From NCBI GenBank assembly GCA_002803225.1, contig NXFV01001126.1:1-64000 (forward strand): a stretch of DNA of 64,000 nucleotides, written 5' to 3'. The stretch is from Gamarada debralockiae (lineage: Eukaryota > Ascomycota > Leotiomycetes > Helotiales > Hyphodiscaceae). This document shows, piece by piece, positions 24,568 through 35,500 of this stretch. The position numbers and the translations under genes are program-made. Every line of letters begins with the position of its first letter. Positions within the stretch are counted from its first letter, which is position 1. Below the pieces are notes generated by a model that ran no database searches, was not told the origin of the DNA, and saw only the letters and a program-made list of their open reading frames with translations.

Positions 24568-25274
24568 CTTTTCACGTTGTAGCTGGAGTTGGCGATGGAT
24601 TTGGCACGATGTTGATGATTCGAGGTTGGTTTATCTTCGGACTTTATTTTTGTAGGCGAATGCAAGGCTACTTTTACAAGGCTTCTTCAGCCGAGTGGGG
24701 TCCAATTTCCATTCACTGAGAGGGGCCGCATTATCTTATAGAGAGTCATCAAGCCATTCGTGTTTGCCTTATTTCAATTTTCTGGAATTCATGAGTCATC
24801 AACGACAAAAGGCTGGGACGTCGGAGGCAAAATCGATAGGCATCGCTGCAGCCTTGAAGCCTGTCTTTCATGAATCACTCAACAGAACTCTGGCACCTAG
24901 ACAATATCTAAGGTCTTCCTCTAAACGTTTACTTGATGAATTAATTGTCCCTTAGATAATTTTAGGAAGCTGCTTGGAATTTACGCTGAAAAAACCCTTA
25001 GAAACAAATCCAAGTCGTTTTCACATGCCTCACGTGATTGCCCGATTTAGCGGGGCCTACCTCGGGTTAGCGCGTTTCTCCCAATACCTCAACGCGATCT
25101 CGAAATTCTGTTCTCGTTTTCTCTTCATTCTTTAGGCATTACTAGTAAAATTTGAGGCAGCTTGCTCTTTATAGAATAATTGTCTTGATCCGTGTTCTGA
25201 GTGCATACTGCTTCAGATCCAAGCTTCTTAAATTCTCAAGCTCAATCTGTTGTCGTCTGTACAATCCTACCCTC
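24568..25274. other. Upstream region of the Rad3 gene
   Basis: About 700 bases with the promoter of the minus-strand Rad3 gene. The frame at 24695-24955 has no recognisable content. Nothing else is supported. Confidence 0.4.
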
Positions 25275-25280
25275 GCAACC

Positions 25281-25727
25281 ACCAGTGGGTGCAGGAATTC
25301 TCCGCGCACCCCCCAAAATTAACTGAAAACACACCAAAAATCACCTACTTTATACAATTATAATAATTCGTTCTGTAAATCAATATTCTTAAATTTAAAG
25401 ATACAATTAAAGATAGATTAGAAGGTTAAATATATTGATATAGAATTGTGGAAAAGCTCTAGTATTAAACTCTATTTTGTAATATACTATTTTAGTAAGA
25501 GGATTTGTTAGCAAAATCGATATTTCTAATATATCTCCTAAGTCTTTGAGTTTTAAAGAAAATGTTGTTAGACAAGTCTGTTCTCTAGATATACATAAGT
25601 CTATATATAAGTTATTAGATAGCTTTATAGTACAAATTTGTAAAGTTATAAAGTCGCAAAAAGATCAATTTTTGGTGTGGTTTCAGTTAATTTTGGGGGT
25701 GCGCGGAGAATTCCTGCACCCACTGGT
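25281..25727. mobile_element. Non-autonomous terminal-inverted-repeat element (447-bp MITE)
   Basis: The left end ACCAGTGGGTGCAGGAATTC is matched in inverse orientation at the right end, and the identity continues for about 60 bases with two or three differences (through CCAAAATTAACTGAAA to CCACACCAAAAAT). The 6-bp direct repeat GCAACC flanks the element on both sides (25275-25280 and 25728-25733), as expected of a target-site duplication. The interior is AT-rich, with no coding sequence and few CA/TG dinucleotides, so RIP probably touched it. The superfamily is not clear from the ends. Confidence 0.85.
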
Positions 25728-25733
25728 GCAACC

Positions 25734-26279
25734 ACCACCTCGATTGGACCAATGAGTTTTGGAACCCACAATCGTCTCGAAGGCACAGCTTAAAGGGAAG
25801 TAATGTTGTCCAATATAATGCCCTGAGCGTCTCCCTGTGTAGCCAGATTCGCAAGAATTATCTCCGAAGGTCTGTCGAAACGCCGTCCAACTTCTCAGCT
25901 TTCGCGACCTTGATCTCTGGCCAGCAAGCTCCGAACGACAATCATACCAAATTCCTCTACCCCGCCTCCTCAACACAACCAATGCATCACCTCGAATCAA
26001 TCCAGGCACAGGTTTCCGTGCGTAGAGATACGCAGAGGCAAATTTATACCCTCGAAGGATAATTTGAGATTCCGTCCAGTTTTCAAGCAACTTGGCCTGT
26101 CCGCCGCCGGCAAGCTTCGAACGACAATTCTACCTAGCTTCTTCATTCCCACTCCCGACCATTCTCCCAGGACTCGAAGCTCCGATTTACGGTGCCGGTG
26201 GGCCTTCACCCGCGAGATCACTTCGTACTGCCATTTTCAATCCAGCGTGCACGCTTCGAGTCTGCTTGTGAGTACATCT
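25734..26279. other. Gene-free stretch right of the inverted-repeat element
   Basis: Frames on both strands are short and have no recognisable content. Two segments (about 25850-25930 and 26085-26140) share words such as CGAACGACAA, close to GCAAGCT, and may be diverged copies of one another. Confidence 0.3.
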
Positions 26280-27140
26280 GTCGTCCTCCATGAACGACCT
26301 CCCTGAATACAATCTTTATGTTCTAATCGAGGTATTCTCCATTTTACGACAACATACAAAATCTAGCGTCTAGACCCCCGGTCCGCTGGTCCCGACTTCC
26401 GGAGGTCGAAAAAGCCATGTTCTACCGGTGAGTCTGATTGCAGTCTTTTTTTTGTGGACATATCTGACACCTCTTAGTTCCCTTTAGCAAGGTGGAAATC
26501 CAATTCTCATCTCATGCCAAATCATCTCCCTGGCCGTTGCCGCTTCAGGTTTTACCCCGCCGGCTACACATCGCGCCTGCCTCGAAATCTCTCCTATAAA
26601 CTTCCCGACCCACAGACCAAACCATCTCAGTCTTGTTTATTAAGAATCGCGTCGTCAGCGCTACCAAGTGTCTTGAATCTCTCAGCTTGCCCCTAAAGTC
26701 TAGGCCACCGCATGCTTCCCGAGGGCTGAATAACAATAGCATAACGAATCTCGATACTCTCTCAGTTATTTTCGCTGAGGTATCACACCTTCAACCCTTC
26801 CATTTGACTGTGTGCACCTTCAATATTACTGCCATCTCTACTCTGGAATCAAGATGGGAGTTGACATGCCGTTGGCTCATTATTGCTAAATTTTCTACCT
26901 TACCCGTCCTAAGCGTACCTGCCGACTCTAACATTAAGGAGCGGTAAGTGGATCTGGAAAAGCATTGGGACCATCTGCTCTCCGAACTCAGCCTTCAACT
27001 TGGTCGAAATCTGGGTTGGATATTTTCGCAGTATAGGAAGCCGTGATGTCAAACTAAGCAAGGTCAATATCAAGCGAAAGTTAATGTGGTCGATGTTCAA
27101 TCTGTCAACGAAAGCTTTCAATCACCAACAGGAACTGGAT
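26280..27140 (+). pseudogene. Possible remnant of an F-box-like gene
   Basis: An ATG at 26290 opens MNDLPEYNLYVLIEVFSILR, which has the look of an F-box start (LP near the N-terminus, then hydrophobic spacing), and stops soon after. Further coding-like patches follow in other frames. One is ESRWELTCRWLIIAKFSTLP at about 26840-26930; another is DHLLSELSLQLGRNLGWIFS at about 26970-27030. No set of introns I tried joins them. The F-box idea rests only on spacing and is weak. It could also be a live gene of unknown family with unusual splicing. Confidence 0.25.
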
Positions 27141-27258
27141 AGTGGGTAATGTTAGTCATAGGCATTAGAAAATGAGAATCGAACTTCATGCAATTTTGTT
27201 TCTTGGTTTTTGATTGGGATACAATACAGATGTGGAGTTACCTCGATGTAGGGAAGAT

Positions 27259-28770
27259 CTACTTCATACTCTTTGCCAAAGCCCAGAAGTTCTCCATCTT
27301 AGCTCTTGCGAGAGCATCCCTGGCAGCGCTGTCGGTCTCACAGACCTTACTTCCCCACTTCCTGAACATCCTAGCCTTTTCTTCTCCCTCAAAGACCAGT
27401 ACGCATTTATTCAAAGTCAAATCCTTGAGCTCCCCCTTCTCATCTTCTGCCTTCAACCAATCTTGTAGAGCCTCCGCCTTCGTGCCTTCCTTGATACGAG
27501 TTGGAGAATTCTCAGTCCAATCAATACGCTGAAGCATAAGCTTGCGATATTGCCGGATACTGTGCTCGCCACCTTCTACGATCACCAGATTGAATCTTGG
27601 ATGAATGACGCAGATTCCGGTGAGAGCCATCTGCTCCGCGTTCTTGCTAATCTTGAATCGATGAGCGCCGTTTGACAGGTTATCGATCTTGAATACCATC
27701 ACGCGGATACCTTTCGCCGCATCTTTTTCCTGGTTCAAAGCAAGCTTCTCATGACGCTGCTCCTTTGTGAGTTTTCGCTCCTCGTTCATCTCGACGTGTG
27801 CTTGGTGACGAGCCGCAATCTCTCGGTTGACACGGGCCTCGACTGCCGTGGGATCCTTCACTGCTTCTTCCCCGAGAACTCGCATGAGATTTCCTTTCTT
27901 GACCTTTGGAGGAGGTGCAGGTTCAAGACCCAGGCGGATCTTGGCTTGTTGTTCTTTCAGATCGGCCATTCGACGTTGCCGTCGCAGTTTTGCTTGTTCT
28001 TTCGAGGTCAGGAACATGGGCTTGGGTGCTGGCATGTTCTTTTCTTGTGGTGGTTCGAGAAGGACCGGATGTTGGATGTATTCGGTAATAATAGAGTCGT
28101 CTGTATCTATCTTCAGGGACTTCGGATCAGAGATATTGTCGTAGTTCTTTCCATCTACCAAGCCTTCATCCCACCATTCTATATCGGGGGGTGCTTCCAC
28201 CAAATAGTTCTTCTCTGTATCCAGATCTTCATCAATGCCAATCTTCCGTGATGATTCCGCAATACGTCTTTTCATCGCCTCCAGCTGGGCCTGCCTTCGA
28301 AGAGCATTCGCCTGCGCGATATATTTCCCCTTCTGATTGAAAAGAAGCTGTCTCGAATGCCTATTCTTCAAAGTCGCGGTCTGTCCCCCAAGGCTCATAT
28401 CAAAGTATGGATTATTGCGCGTTTCCTCCGCAGATGGCCCCGAAAGATCCAACTGCTTCTTTGGAGCAGGCTTTTCTGGCTGAGGTCGAGCATTTCCGAT
28501 GCTTGTTGCGAACTTGGGTCCGACGTTCTTCGAGGGTTTGTATTGTCCAAGATCCTGGAGCGCGGGATGTAGATCGACATTCAATCCTCCTCTGGCTACG
28601 ACTGGGTGTATGCCAACGCTCAAACCACCTTTAGCTTTGCTGTTTCCTACCGCTGCTGCGACTCGTGCTTTCAAGGCTGCAAGCTTTTCGGCGGCAGACT
28701 CTGGTTTTCCTACTCGGCTGGAGGGGTCGTGCCGTGGAGAAAGAATGGGGGATGCTTTGCCTCGTTCCAT
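27259..28770 (-). CDS. prp3: U4/U6 snRNP splicing factor Prp3
   Basis: One exon of 503 codons. The central part has the PRP3 domain signature: NPYFD, then the basic helix QANALRRQAQLEAMKRRIAE, PDIEWWDEGLV and YIQHPVLLEPP. This is followed by KEQAKLRRQRRMADLKEQQ and the C-terminal ferredoxin-like domain (VFKIDNLSNGAHRFKISKNA, NLVIVEGGEHSIRQYRKLML, LVFEGEEKARMFRKW). Prp3 binds the U4/U6 duplex and keeps the tri-snRNP together before spliceosome activation. The N-terminal part is Ala/Lys-rich and disordered. The frame stays open upstream of the chosen ATG back to a good acceptor-like site (CCTAACCCAG). The leader therefore probably has an intron, but no upstream in-frame ATG is seen, so the start at 28770 stands. 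Confidence 0.95.
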   Translation of the reverse strand: MERGKASPILSPRHDPSSRVGKPESAAEKLAALKARVAAAVGNSKAKGGLSVGIHPVVARGGLNVDLHPALQDLGQYKPSKNVGPKFATSIGNARPQPEKPAPKKQLDLSGPSAEETRNNPYFDMSLGGQTATLKNRHSRQLLFNQKGKYIAQANALRRQAQLEAMKRRIAESSRKIGIDEDLDTEKNYLVEAPPDIEWWDEGLVDGKNYDNISDPKSLKIDTDDSIITEYIQHPVLLEPPQEKNMPAPKPMFLTSKEQAKLRRQRRMADLKEQQAKIRLGLEPAPPPKVKKGNLMRVLGEEAVKDPTAVEARVNREIAARHQAHVEMNEERKLTKEQRHEKLALNQEKDAAKGIRVMVFKIDNLSNGAHRFKISKNAEQMALTGICVIHPRFNLVIVEGGEHSIRQYRKLMLQRIDWTENSPTRIKEGTKAEALQDWLKAEDEKGELKDLTLNKCVLVFEGEEKARMFRKWGSKVCETDSAARDALARAKMENFWALAKSMK

Positions 28771-29317
28771 GATGGTGGTTTGCTGTGTTGCAGGTGCGAG
28801 TTTATTTGGGGCTCGATTATTCTGGGTTAGGCTAGTCGCAATTAGTCAGCAAACGATCACCGCCACCAGGGGGTGCCAGAATTGAGGAAACAGCCGAAAA
28901 TTTCCTCGCGGTCTAACAACCAAACCACAACTTTCAAATAAAGAAAAGGTATACAGAATTGTAGAGTTGACTAGGGCGGATGAATCTGTCAAATTGGATT
29001 TTTAATCTTGAGTTGTGGTGCGAAGCTATAAGCGGATTCTAATTTTGACCTTTCCAGATTTACGAGGCACGCGCAATTGAAAACTGTATGTGCGCGCGAA
29101 TTTATTACTGTCTCAAAAGTCAGTAAAATATACTTATTTCAACAGTAAAATAAAGAATAGAAGCATATCTAATGTTTTTAGGTTTTTGAATATCCAAAAT
29201 TATTATATGTATTTTATACCTAATTGTCTTCACTACCGACTGCAATCACTCTACAACTAGAAGCAGTTGTGCTTTTACATGCAACCTTCCTCTCACGATA
29301 AATATGGCTGCAACTCT
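28771..29317. other. Intergenic region upstream of prp3
   Basis: This is the leader and promoter of prp3 plus the 3' flank of the CorA-like gene. It includes an AT-rich patch at 29100-29250 and a probable leader intron with acceptor near 28820. No gene is seen. Confidence 0.4.
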
Positions 29318-31817
29318 TCAAACACTATAATCCCTCAAGGTTTGCGCTCTCCTGCCAGCCTTAAGCTTGTCCCAAATTCCCAGATCTCCGCCACCTCGCC
29401 CCGCCGTCTCACCTTTTACTTCATCCACCGCATGGAAACCTCCCGTAGTCACAACCCGTTGAGGCACTTGCAAATTCACTGGTTCCGGTTGTATCTGGAT
29501 TTCATCTTTCTTTTCACCATCTTTCTTTGGGTCAAAGTCTGGTTGACTAGAAATCGGCTGCCCGAACGAGATGGTTCTCTTGACGGGCATTGGATCAGGA
29601 CCTGGTTCTTCCGAGCTGCTGACAAACTGGTTTGTCCTTTCCTGGATTCCTTCTGTCGCCGACAAAGATCTAACTTTTATCTTTGGCGGCTTGTCATCAC
29701 CGGACTCCGTGCTCATGCTATTGCTGAGACTCCTAGGCCTTGGGCTTTGCCTCCACCATGTGAGCCAGGACCAGAGGCATATGAGCAGGGTACGCATATG
29801 TTCCTGCCAGAATCGCATGCCTCTATTCGTATTCATGGAGCCGATGAGTAGGAAGAATGGCACACAAACAGTGACCATTACAACACCAAAGCGCCAGAAA
29901 TCCGCCTCGGGGGGCATGTTGGTCATTCCAAAGACGGAGGTGACGAAAGTAAGAGGCAGAAAGAACATGTTGACAAGTGTCAGCAGCTTGATATTTTGCC
30001 CTTGTTGCACTGTAATTTCGGTCTGTTCTACCGATTTTCGCGATTCAAGCACAGAAGTTCCGCTGAATAGGTTCTCACGCAAGTCGCGGATTTCCTTCCT
30101 CAGGTTTTCATTCTCATCGATAAGGCCTTTTAATCTGTCCACTTCATATCCAAAGTCTTTCTTCAATAAGGCCATTCGTTTTAGCCAGTACGCGTTACGT
30201 CCTGAGCTTTCATCGGAGATTGGCCACAGTGTGGAGTGTTTACCTTCCCAAACGACGTTCGTGAATGTTTCTTCGTATGCATCAACCATGGCTTTAATGC
30301 TCTGATTCATGGTACCCAGGGTTTGAAATGCCCAGAAGTATCGTCGCGAGTAGGTGAAATCCTTGTCTTCGAAGAGAAGTTTATCTCTTAGGCCATCATT
30401 GAACATGAAATCCACCTAGAGAATGAAGTTAGTTATGTTATCGATACTATATCATGACTCGAGCATTCTTTCCGGCGCTAGCTGAAGACTCGGTCCTGTT
30501 GGAGATTCACTTACTGGAGGCGTAATAAGCTGGCTTATTCGTTGAGATATCTCCTCAAAACGTTTCTGGGCATCCTTATACTCCACAAGAAGAGTATTCA
30601 AGAAAGCCTCCGGCCCATTAACATAATGTTTCGTACTATCATGACTTCCTGTGTTACTTTTCCAATCTGGATAGCACTCGATATTCAGCACATGCCATGG
30701 TGCCCACGGGCTATAGACATAGCCATACTGCGTCTTCGCCCTCCTCGCACTATTCTTGAGTTTCCGAATTGGATTGCCAACGAGAGAAAGAGCTACGACT
30801 GAGCTACACCGAGTAATAGGTATATGGCCTTCACGACGCTCGCGAGCCCTATCGGATTGTTGCCAGGACATTGGTTTGCAGTCATCACCAATGATAGTAA
30901 AGAATTCAAAGGAGAAGACAAAGGATTTTTGCTTGCGAGGGTCTTCATCATAAGCTCGTTTCATGTACGCCGTTGTAGTGCCTTGCTGAACTAGATGTGT
31001 AAATATCTCATCCATATCAAAGAGCTCACTCATTGTCAGATGAATAGCTGCAAAGATGATGGGCGATGGTTCTCGAAGTATACTATTGAATAATCAGAAC
31101 TGATATACTCACATACTTGAAAACTTACGTGATTCGGCCCACTGCCTGTCGTAGCCTCGTGGGATCGGCATTAACATCCTATCCTATTTAGAAAACACGA
31201 TGGCAAAGTGGCACATGACTCACCTTGATAAGTTGCCACACCGCTTGGTCTTTGGGCACGTTCTCAAGAGCAGAAGTATCGGCATGTAGCGGCAACGGAG
31301 TTCCATCATTACCGACGTCGAAAACTTGATAGAGCGAATAGTGAGCGCCCTCCTCATTAGGCTTCTTCGCGGTGAATAGCTGTGGATATTTCAATCGGCC
31401 AGTGTTGGCGAAAAGAGATTTCAAGATCTCCTGAGAATACCCATTCCACTTGTAATTCTTAAGATGACTCCGTAGATGCTCGTCGTCCAAGGTTTTCTTC
31501 GCCAGGATATCCTGCACATACAGCGCCTCGTCATCATCACTCGCATCTTCCTCCTCGCCCGATACGAAGGATGTTTTCGCAGGCGAAGCGATAGAATCCA
31601 AATCCTTAGGGCCGGTATCCCCATCACTGATAGGGAGTCGAGACACTCTATCGGGACGATATGCTGCTACAGATGCTGGCGCCGTTCCTGATGTATTGGA
31701 TGTCGCAATGGCATTTGTCAGAGCATCAGCCACCTGCTGGAGTGTGGCTAGATAGGTATCCCGGTCAGCATCAAGTTTGCTCAGTAGTTCCTTGGCGTCC
31801 ATTGCTGTCAAACTCAT
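29318..31817 (-). CDS. CorA-like divalent-cation transporter protein
   Basis: Four exons (31817-31224, 31178-31129, 31082-30515, 30415-29318) give 769 residues. The long N-terminal half is cytosolic and holds an acidic segment (SGEEEDASDDDEAL). It is followed by the regions typical of the fungal CorA-like family (VWQLIK, REPSPIIFAAIHLTMSEL). A long helical stretch (residues about 490-545) leads to two membrane helices, LVNMFFLPLTFVTSVFG and RFGVVMVTVCVPFFLLIGSM. The pore motif, GMN in classical CorA, appears here as GMTNM, a form common in fungal relatives. CorA proteins are pentamers that pass Mg2+ or other divalent ions; the ion here is not predictable. The start was set at the ATG in MSLTAMDAKE because the frame upstream lacks another ATG. 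The gene is divergent from the RNA polymerase I gene. Confidence 0.85.
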
Positions 31818-32571
31818 TGATACAAAAGATACCCTCGTGACTATGGTTGTAGACCGAGGCAATTGAGAATATACGTATCTTCTGGACGTTTCAATTATGG
31901 CAGTACTGTGGGTCTTGCCAACACAACATTCGCGGGCTTGTGAACGCGCAGCGAATCACAGCATGGAAATGTCACGGGGGCCGCCGCGTAGCGGATCCGC
32001 CGCTGTTGTCGATTCACCAAACTACAGCTTTTGGACCCTCTTCGTTTCGCCCCGAGCCTCATTGCATTGTCCCGGGTCTTTGCTTTAGTACGAAGATTAG
32101 TACACTCTGGTGAGCTCTGTCACCTGTGATTCTCCCTTCTTCTAGATTTTAAAACGATAAAAGAATTACCGTAGCAATTGGCAGATAAGATATTATGCCC
32201 AGTTAAGATACTACTCAGATAAGATACTGCATTACCACCAAAGGGCATATATTTCGTTGAAGGAAAAAAGTAAAAATTTGCATAAGATATTATGTTATCT
32301 GCCAATTTCTCTGGTAATTAATATTCAATTGACCAGGTATAAGGCCATTCATAAGTGAGACAATTAATGGGGTGTTCAAATATCTCAACCTTTGCAGCAC
32401 AATTAATTTAATTTCTAGTGCAGAGTTATAAGAAATATCTTGAAGTCGATTTTTGGACGCATAACTAAACGAGGCGGGGCGGGGGCTCGGTCGAAGGGTT
32501 TATCCGATAAAAAGCCAAATTCCCTGCACAGCAAATTTCTGGCACTCCAACAACCACTCGTCCTGTCAAAA
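31818..32571. promoter_or_regulatory. Shared promoter region of the CorA-like and RPA190 genes
   Basis: The 754 bases between two divergent start codons include an AT-rich part (32150-32420). That part carries two similar words, AGATATTATG and ATAAGATATTATG, near 32188 and 32284, the second in a strand with GCCAATT. No transcription factor site was recognised with confidence. Confidence 0.4.
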
Positions 32572-35500
32572 ATGAACATCTCACGCCCAATTCCGGCTAC
32601 CATTAGCAGTGTTGACTTTTCCTTCCTCAGTTCTGCCGAGATCAGGGCCTTGAGCGTTCGCAGAATAAATAACAGTCTCACCTTTGATACATTGCTTAAT
32701 CCGGTCCCTGGTGGATTATATGATACTGCTTTGGGCGCATGGGGCGACAACACGTATGCTACGTCTGGAGAAGTTCATACGCATTGCTAACCAGATTGAC
32801 AGCTGCACAACATGCAATCTCGAAAGCTTCGCCGGCTGTCCAGGTCATTGTGGCCACATCGACATGCCAGTTCCCGTATATCATCCTACATTTATGGACC
32901 AAGTTTTACGATTACTTCGAGCAAAATGCAGATACTGTCACCATCTCAAAATGTCCCGGAAAGAGGTCAATCGATATCTCTGCAAGCTCCGGTTAATACA
33001 GCACGGCCTGCTCAGCGCCGCAGAAGAAGTTGACAACATTGAGGTATCACAGACGAAGGAAGACGATGCTAGCGGTTCTGAGGAGGAGTCGGCCGTTGAC
33101 AGTGTTATGAGAAGGAGGAACGCCTTTGTGAAGAAGACTGTCAAAGCTGCGAAGGCGGACCCATGGGAATGGAAGCGGGAGAAAAACGAGGCGGTTGCAG
33201 AGGCCCGACGAACAATTGTGAAGGCATTCATGAAGGCAATTACGGCAGGAAAGGTGTGCGGAAACTGCAGCGGCATATCCCCCACGTATCGAAAGGACCG
33301 CTATGTCAAAATATTCGAGAAAGCCTTGAGTCCGAAGGAGAAGACCAAAATGGAAATGGGAAACTTTCGAGCTGTCAATGCAGTCCAGCTATTGCAACAG
33401 GATGCGAATGATAAACACGATGCCGATTTTGACGAAGGGATTGCCGATATCAATCTGTCTAGTGAGGAAGAGGAGGGCGAAGGAGATGATCTCGATGTGG
33501 ATGGGGATGTTGTCATGGGAGTGAGCACCACCAGGACGACTTCCTCAAAACCAAAAGTTGCCCCAGCCGCACAAAGGTTTATGAATGCGGGTGAAGTTAA
33601 AGCAACTCTGACTCTTCTATTCGAGAAAGAGCAGGATATCTTGTCTCTTATCTACAATTCCAGGTCTCCCTCGAAGAAGGCAACGAAGGTAACTGCGGAT
33701 ATGTTTTTCCTACAAACTATACTTGTGCCTCCGAACAAGTACCGCCCCGAATCCAAAACCGGCGATTCTGAGATCAATGAGAGCGCACAAAACTCTCTCT
33801 ACAAGACAATTTTGAAGGCTTCGGAAACGGTAGCACAAATCTACCACGACATATCAAATCCAGACCGGGCAGCCGATAATTCTGCTCTGCGACGTCGAGA
33901 CTTCAACGATCTCCAGGAAGCTTGGTGCCAACTCCAAGATGCAGTAAACTCCTTGATTGATCGAGATCGAAATCCTATACAAGGTGCGGCAGGCAAGAAA
34001 AACGAGGATGGAATCAAACAGAAGTTGGAGAAGAAAGAAGGCTTGTTCCGGAAGAATATGATGGGAAAGCGAGTCAATTTCGCGGCTCGCAGTGTTATAT
34101 CTCCAGATCCAAACATCGAGACCAACGAAATTGGTGTACCTCCAGTCTTCGCAAAGAAGTTGACATATCCCGAACCCGTCACAAGTCATAACTTCAAGGA
34201 GATGAAGCAAGCAGTGATAAACGGCGTCGACAAATGGCCAGGAGCCGCGGCTATTGAGAACGAGAATGGCCAGGTCATTAATTTACGGACCAAAACCCAC
34301 GAAGAACGATTAGCTTTGGCAAATCAGCTGCTGGCGTCGTCTAGCAACGTTTCCAATGGTGCTCGCAACAAGAAGGTGCATCGGCATCTTACCAACGGTG
34401 ATGTGGTTCTGATGAATCGTCAACCAACTCTCCACAAACCATCCATAATGGGCCACAGAGCTAGAGTTCTTCCAGGCGAGAAAACTATTCGAATGCACTA
34501 TGCGAACTGTAATACATACAACGCTGATTTCGACGGAGACGAGATGAACATGCATTTCCCTCAGACTGAGATTGCAAGGGCAGAAGCGTTACAGATCGCA
34601 GATACTGATCACCAATACCTAGTTGCGACGTCCGGAAAGCCATTGAGAGGTCTCATCCAAGATCATATCTCTGTGTCCGTCCGGATGTGCAATCGAGACA
34701 CATTCTTCGATCGAGCGACATACCAGCAACTCATCTACAATTGTCTCCGACCTGAAAACGGACATATTGTAGGCGAAAGGATCGAGACTGTCCCTCCTGC
34801 GATCATTAAGCCGGTGGCCCGTTGGACTGGAAAGCAAGTCATCACCACGATTTTGAAGAATATCACGCCAGTTGACTGCGCTCCACTGCATCTTACTAGC
34901 AAGTCACAAACTCCAAATGATCGATGGGGCGCGAAGTCCGAGGAAGGCATTGTCTACTTCAAAGGAGGAGAGTTCATCACCGGTGTTCTCGACAAGGCCC
35001 AAATTGGACCCAGTGGTGGTGGCTTTATCCACTCGATTCACGAAGTTTATGGCCCTACTGTGGCAGGAAAAGCGCTGAGTATTTTGGGTCGTCTCTTGAC
35101 AAAGTACCTACATATGGGTGCATTTACTTGCGGTATGGACGATTTGCGGCTCACCCCCAAAGGCGAAGAGCTTCGAAGAGAGAAGCTCTCTGCGGCCTCT
35201 CATCTAGGTCTTGATGTGGCTGCAAAGTACGTGACCCTGGATGACCAGAAGCCGTCCGAAACCGACCCGGAGCTTTTGAGTCGATTGGAGGATGTAATGA
35301 GAGACGACGCCAAACAGGCTGGCCTAGATATGATGATGAACAAACGATCAGGACAGTTGTCATCCGAAATTACCATGGCTTGTCTTCCTGGGGGTCTGGT
35401 TAAGCAATTCCCAAAGAACCAAATGCAGAACATGACGGTCTCGGGAGCCAAAGGAAGTGCTGTCAATGCTAACCTCATTTCTTGCAACCTGGGACAACAA

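Noticed and set aside
25546..25755. 69-codon frame across the right end of the inverted-repeat element
   Set aside because: It runs through the terminal repeat into flanking DNA, so it arose with the insertion and is not a gene.
29267..30305. Two long plus-strand frames (194 and 244 codons)
   Set aside because: They are shadows of the CorA-like gene, which has the membrane helices and family motifs on the minus strand.
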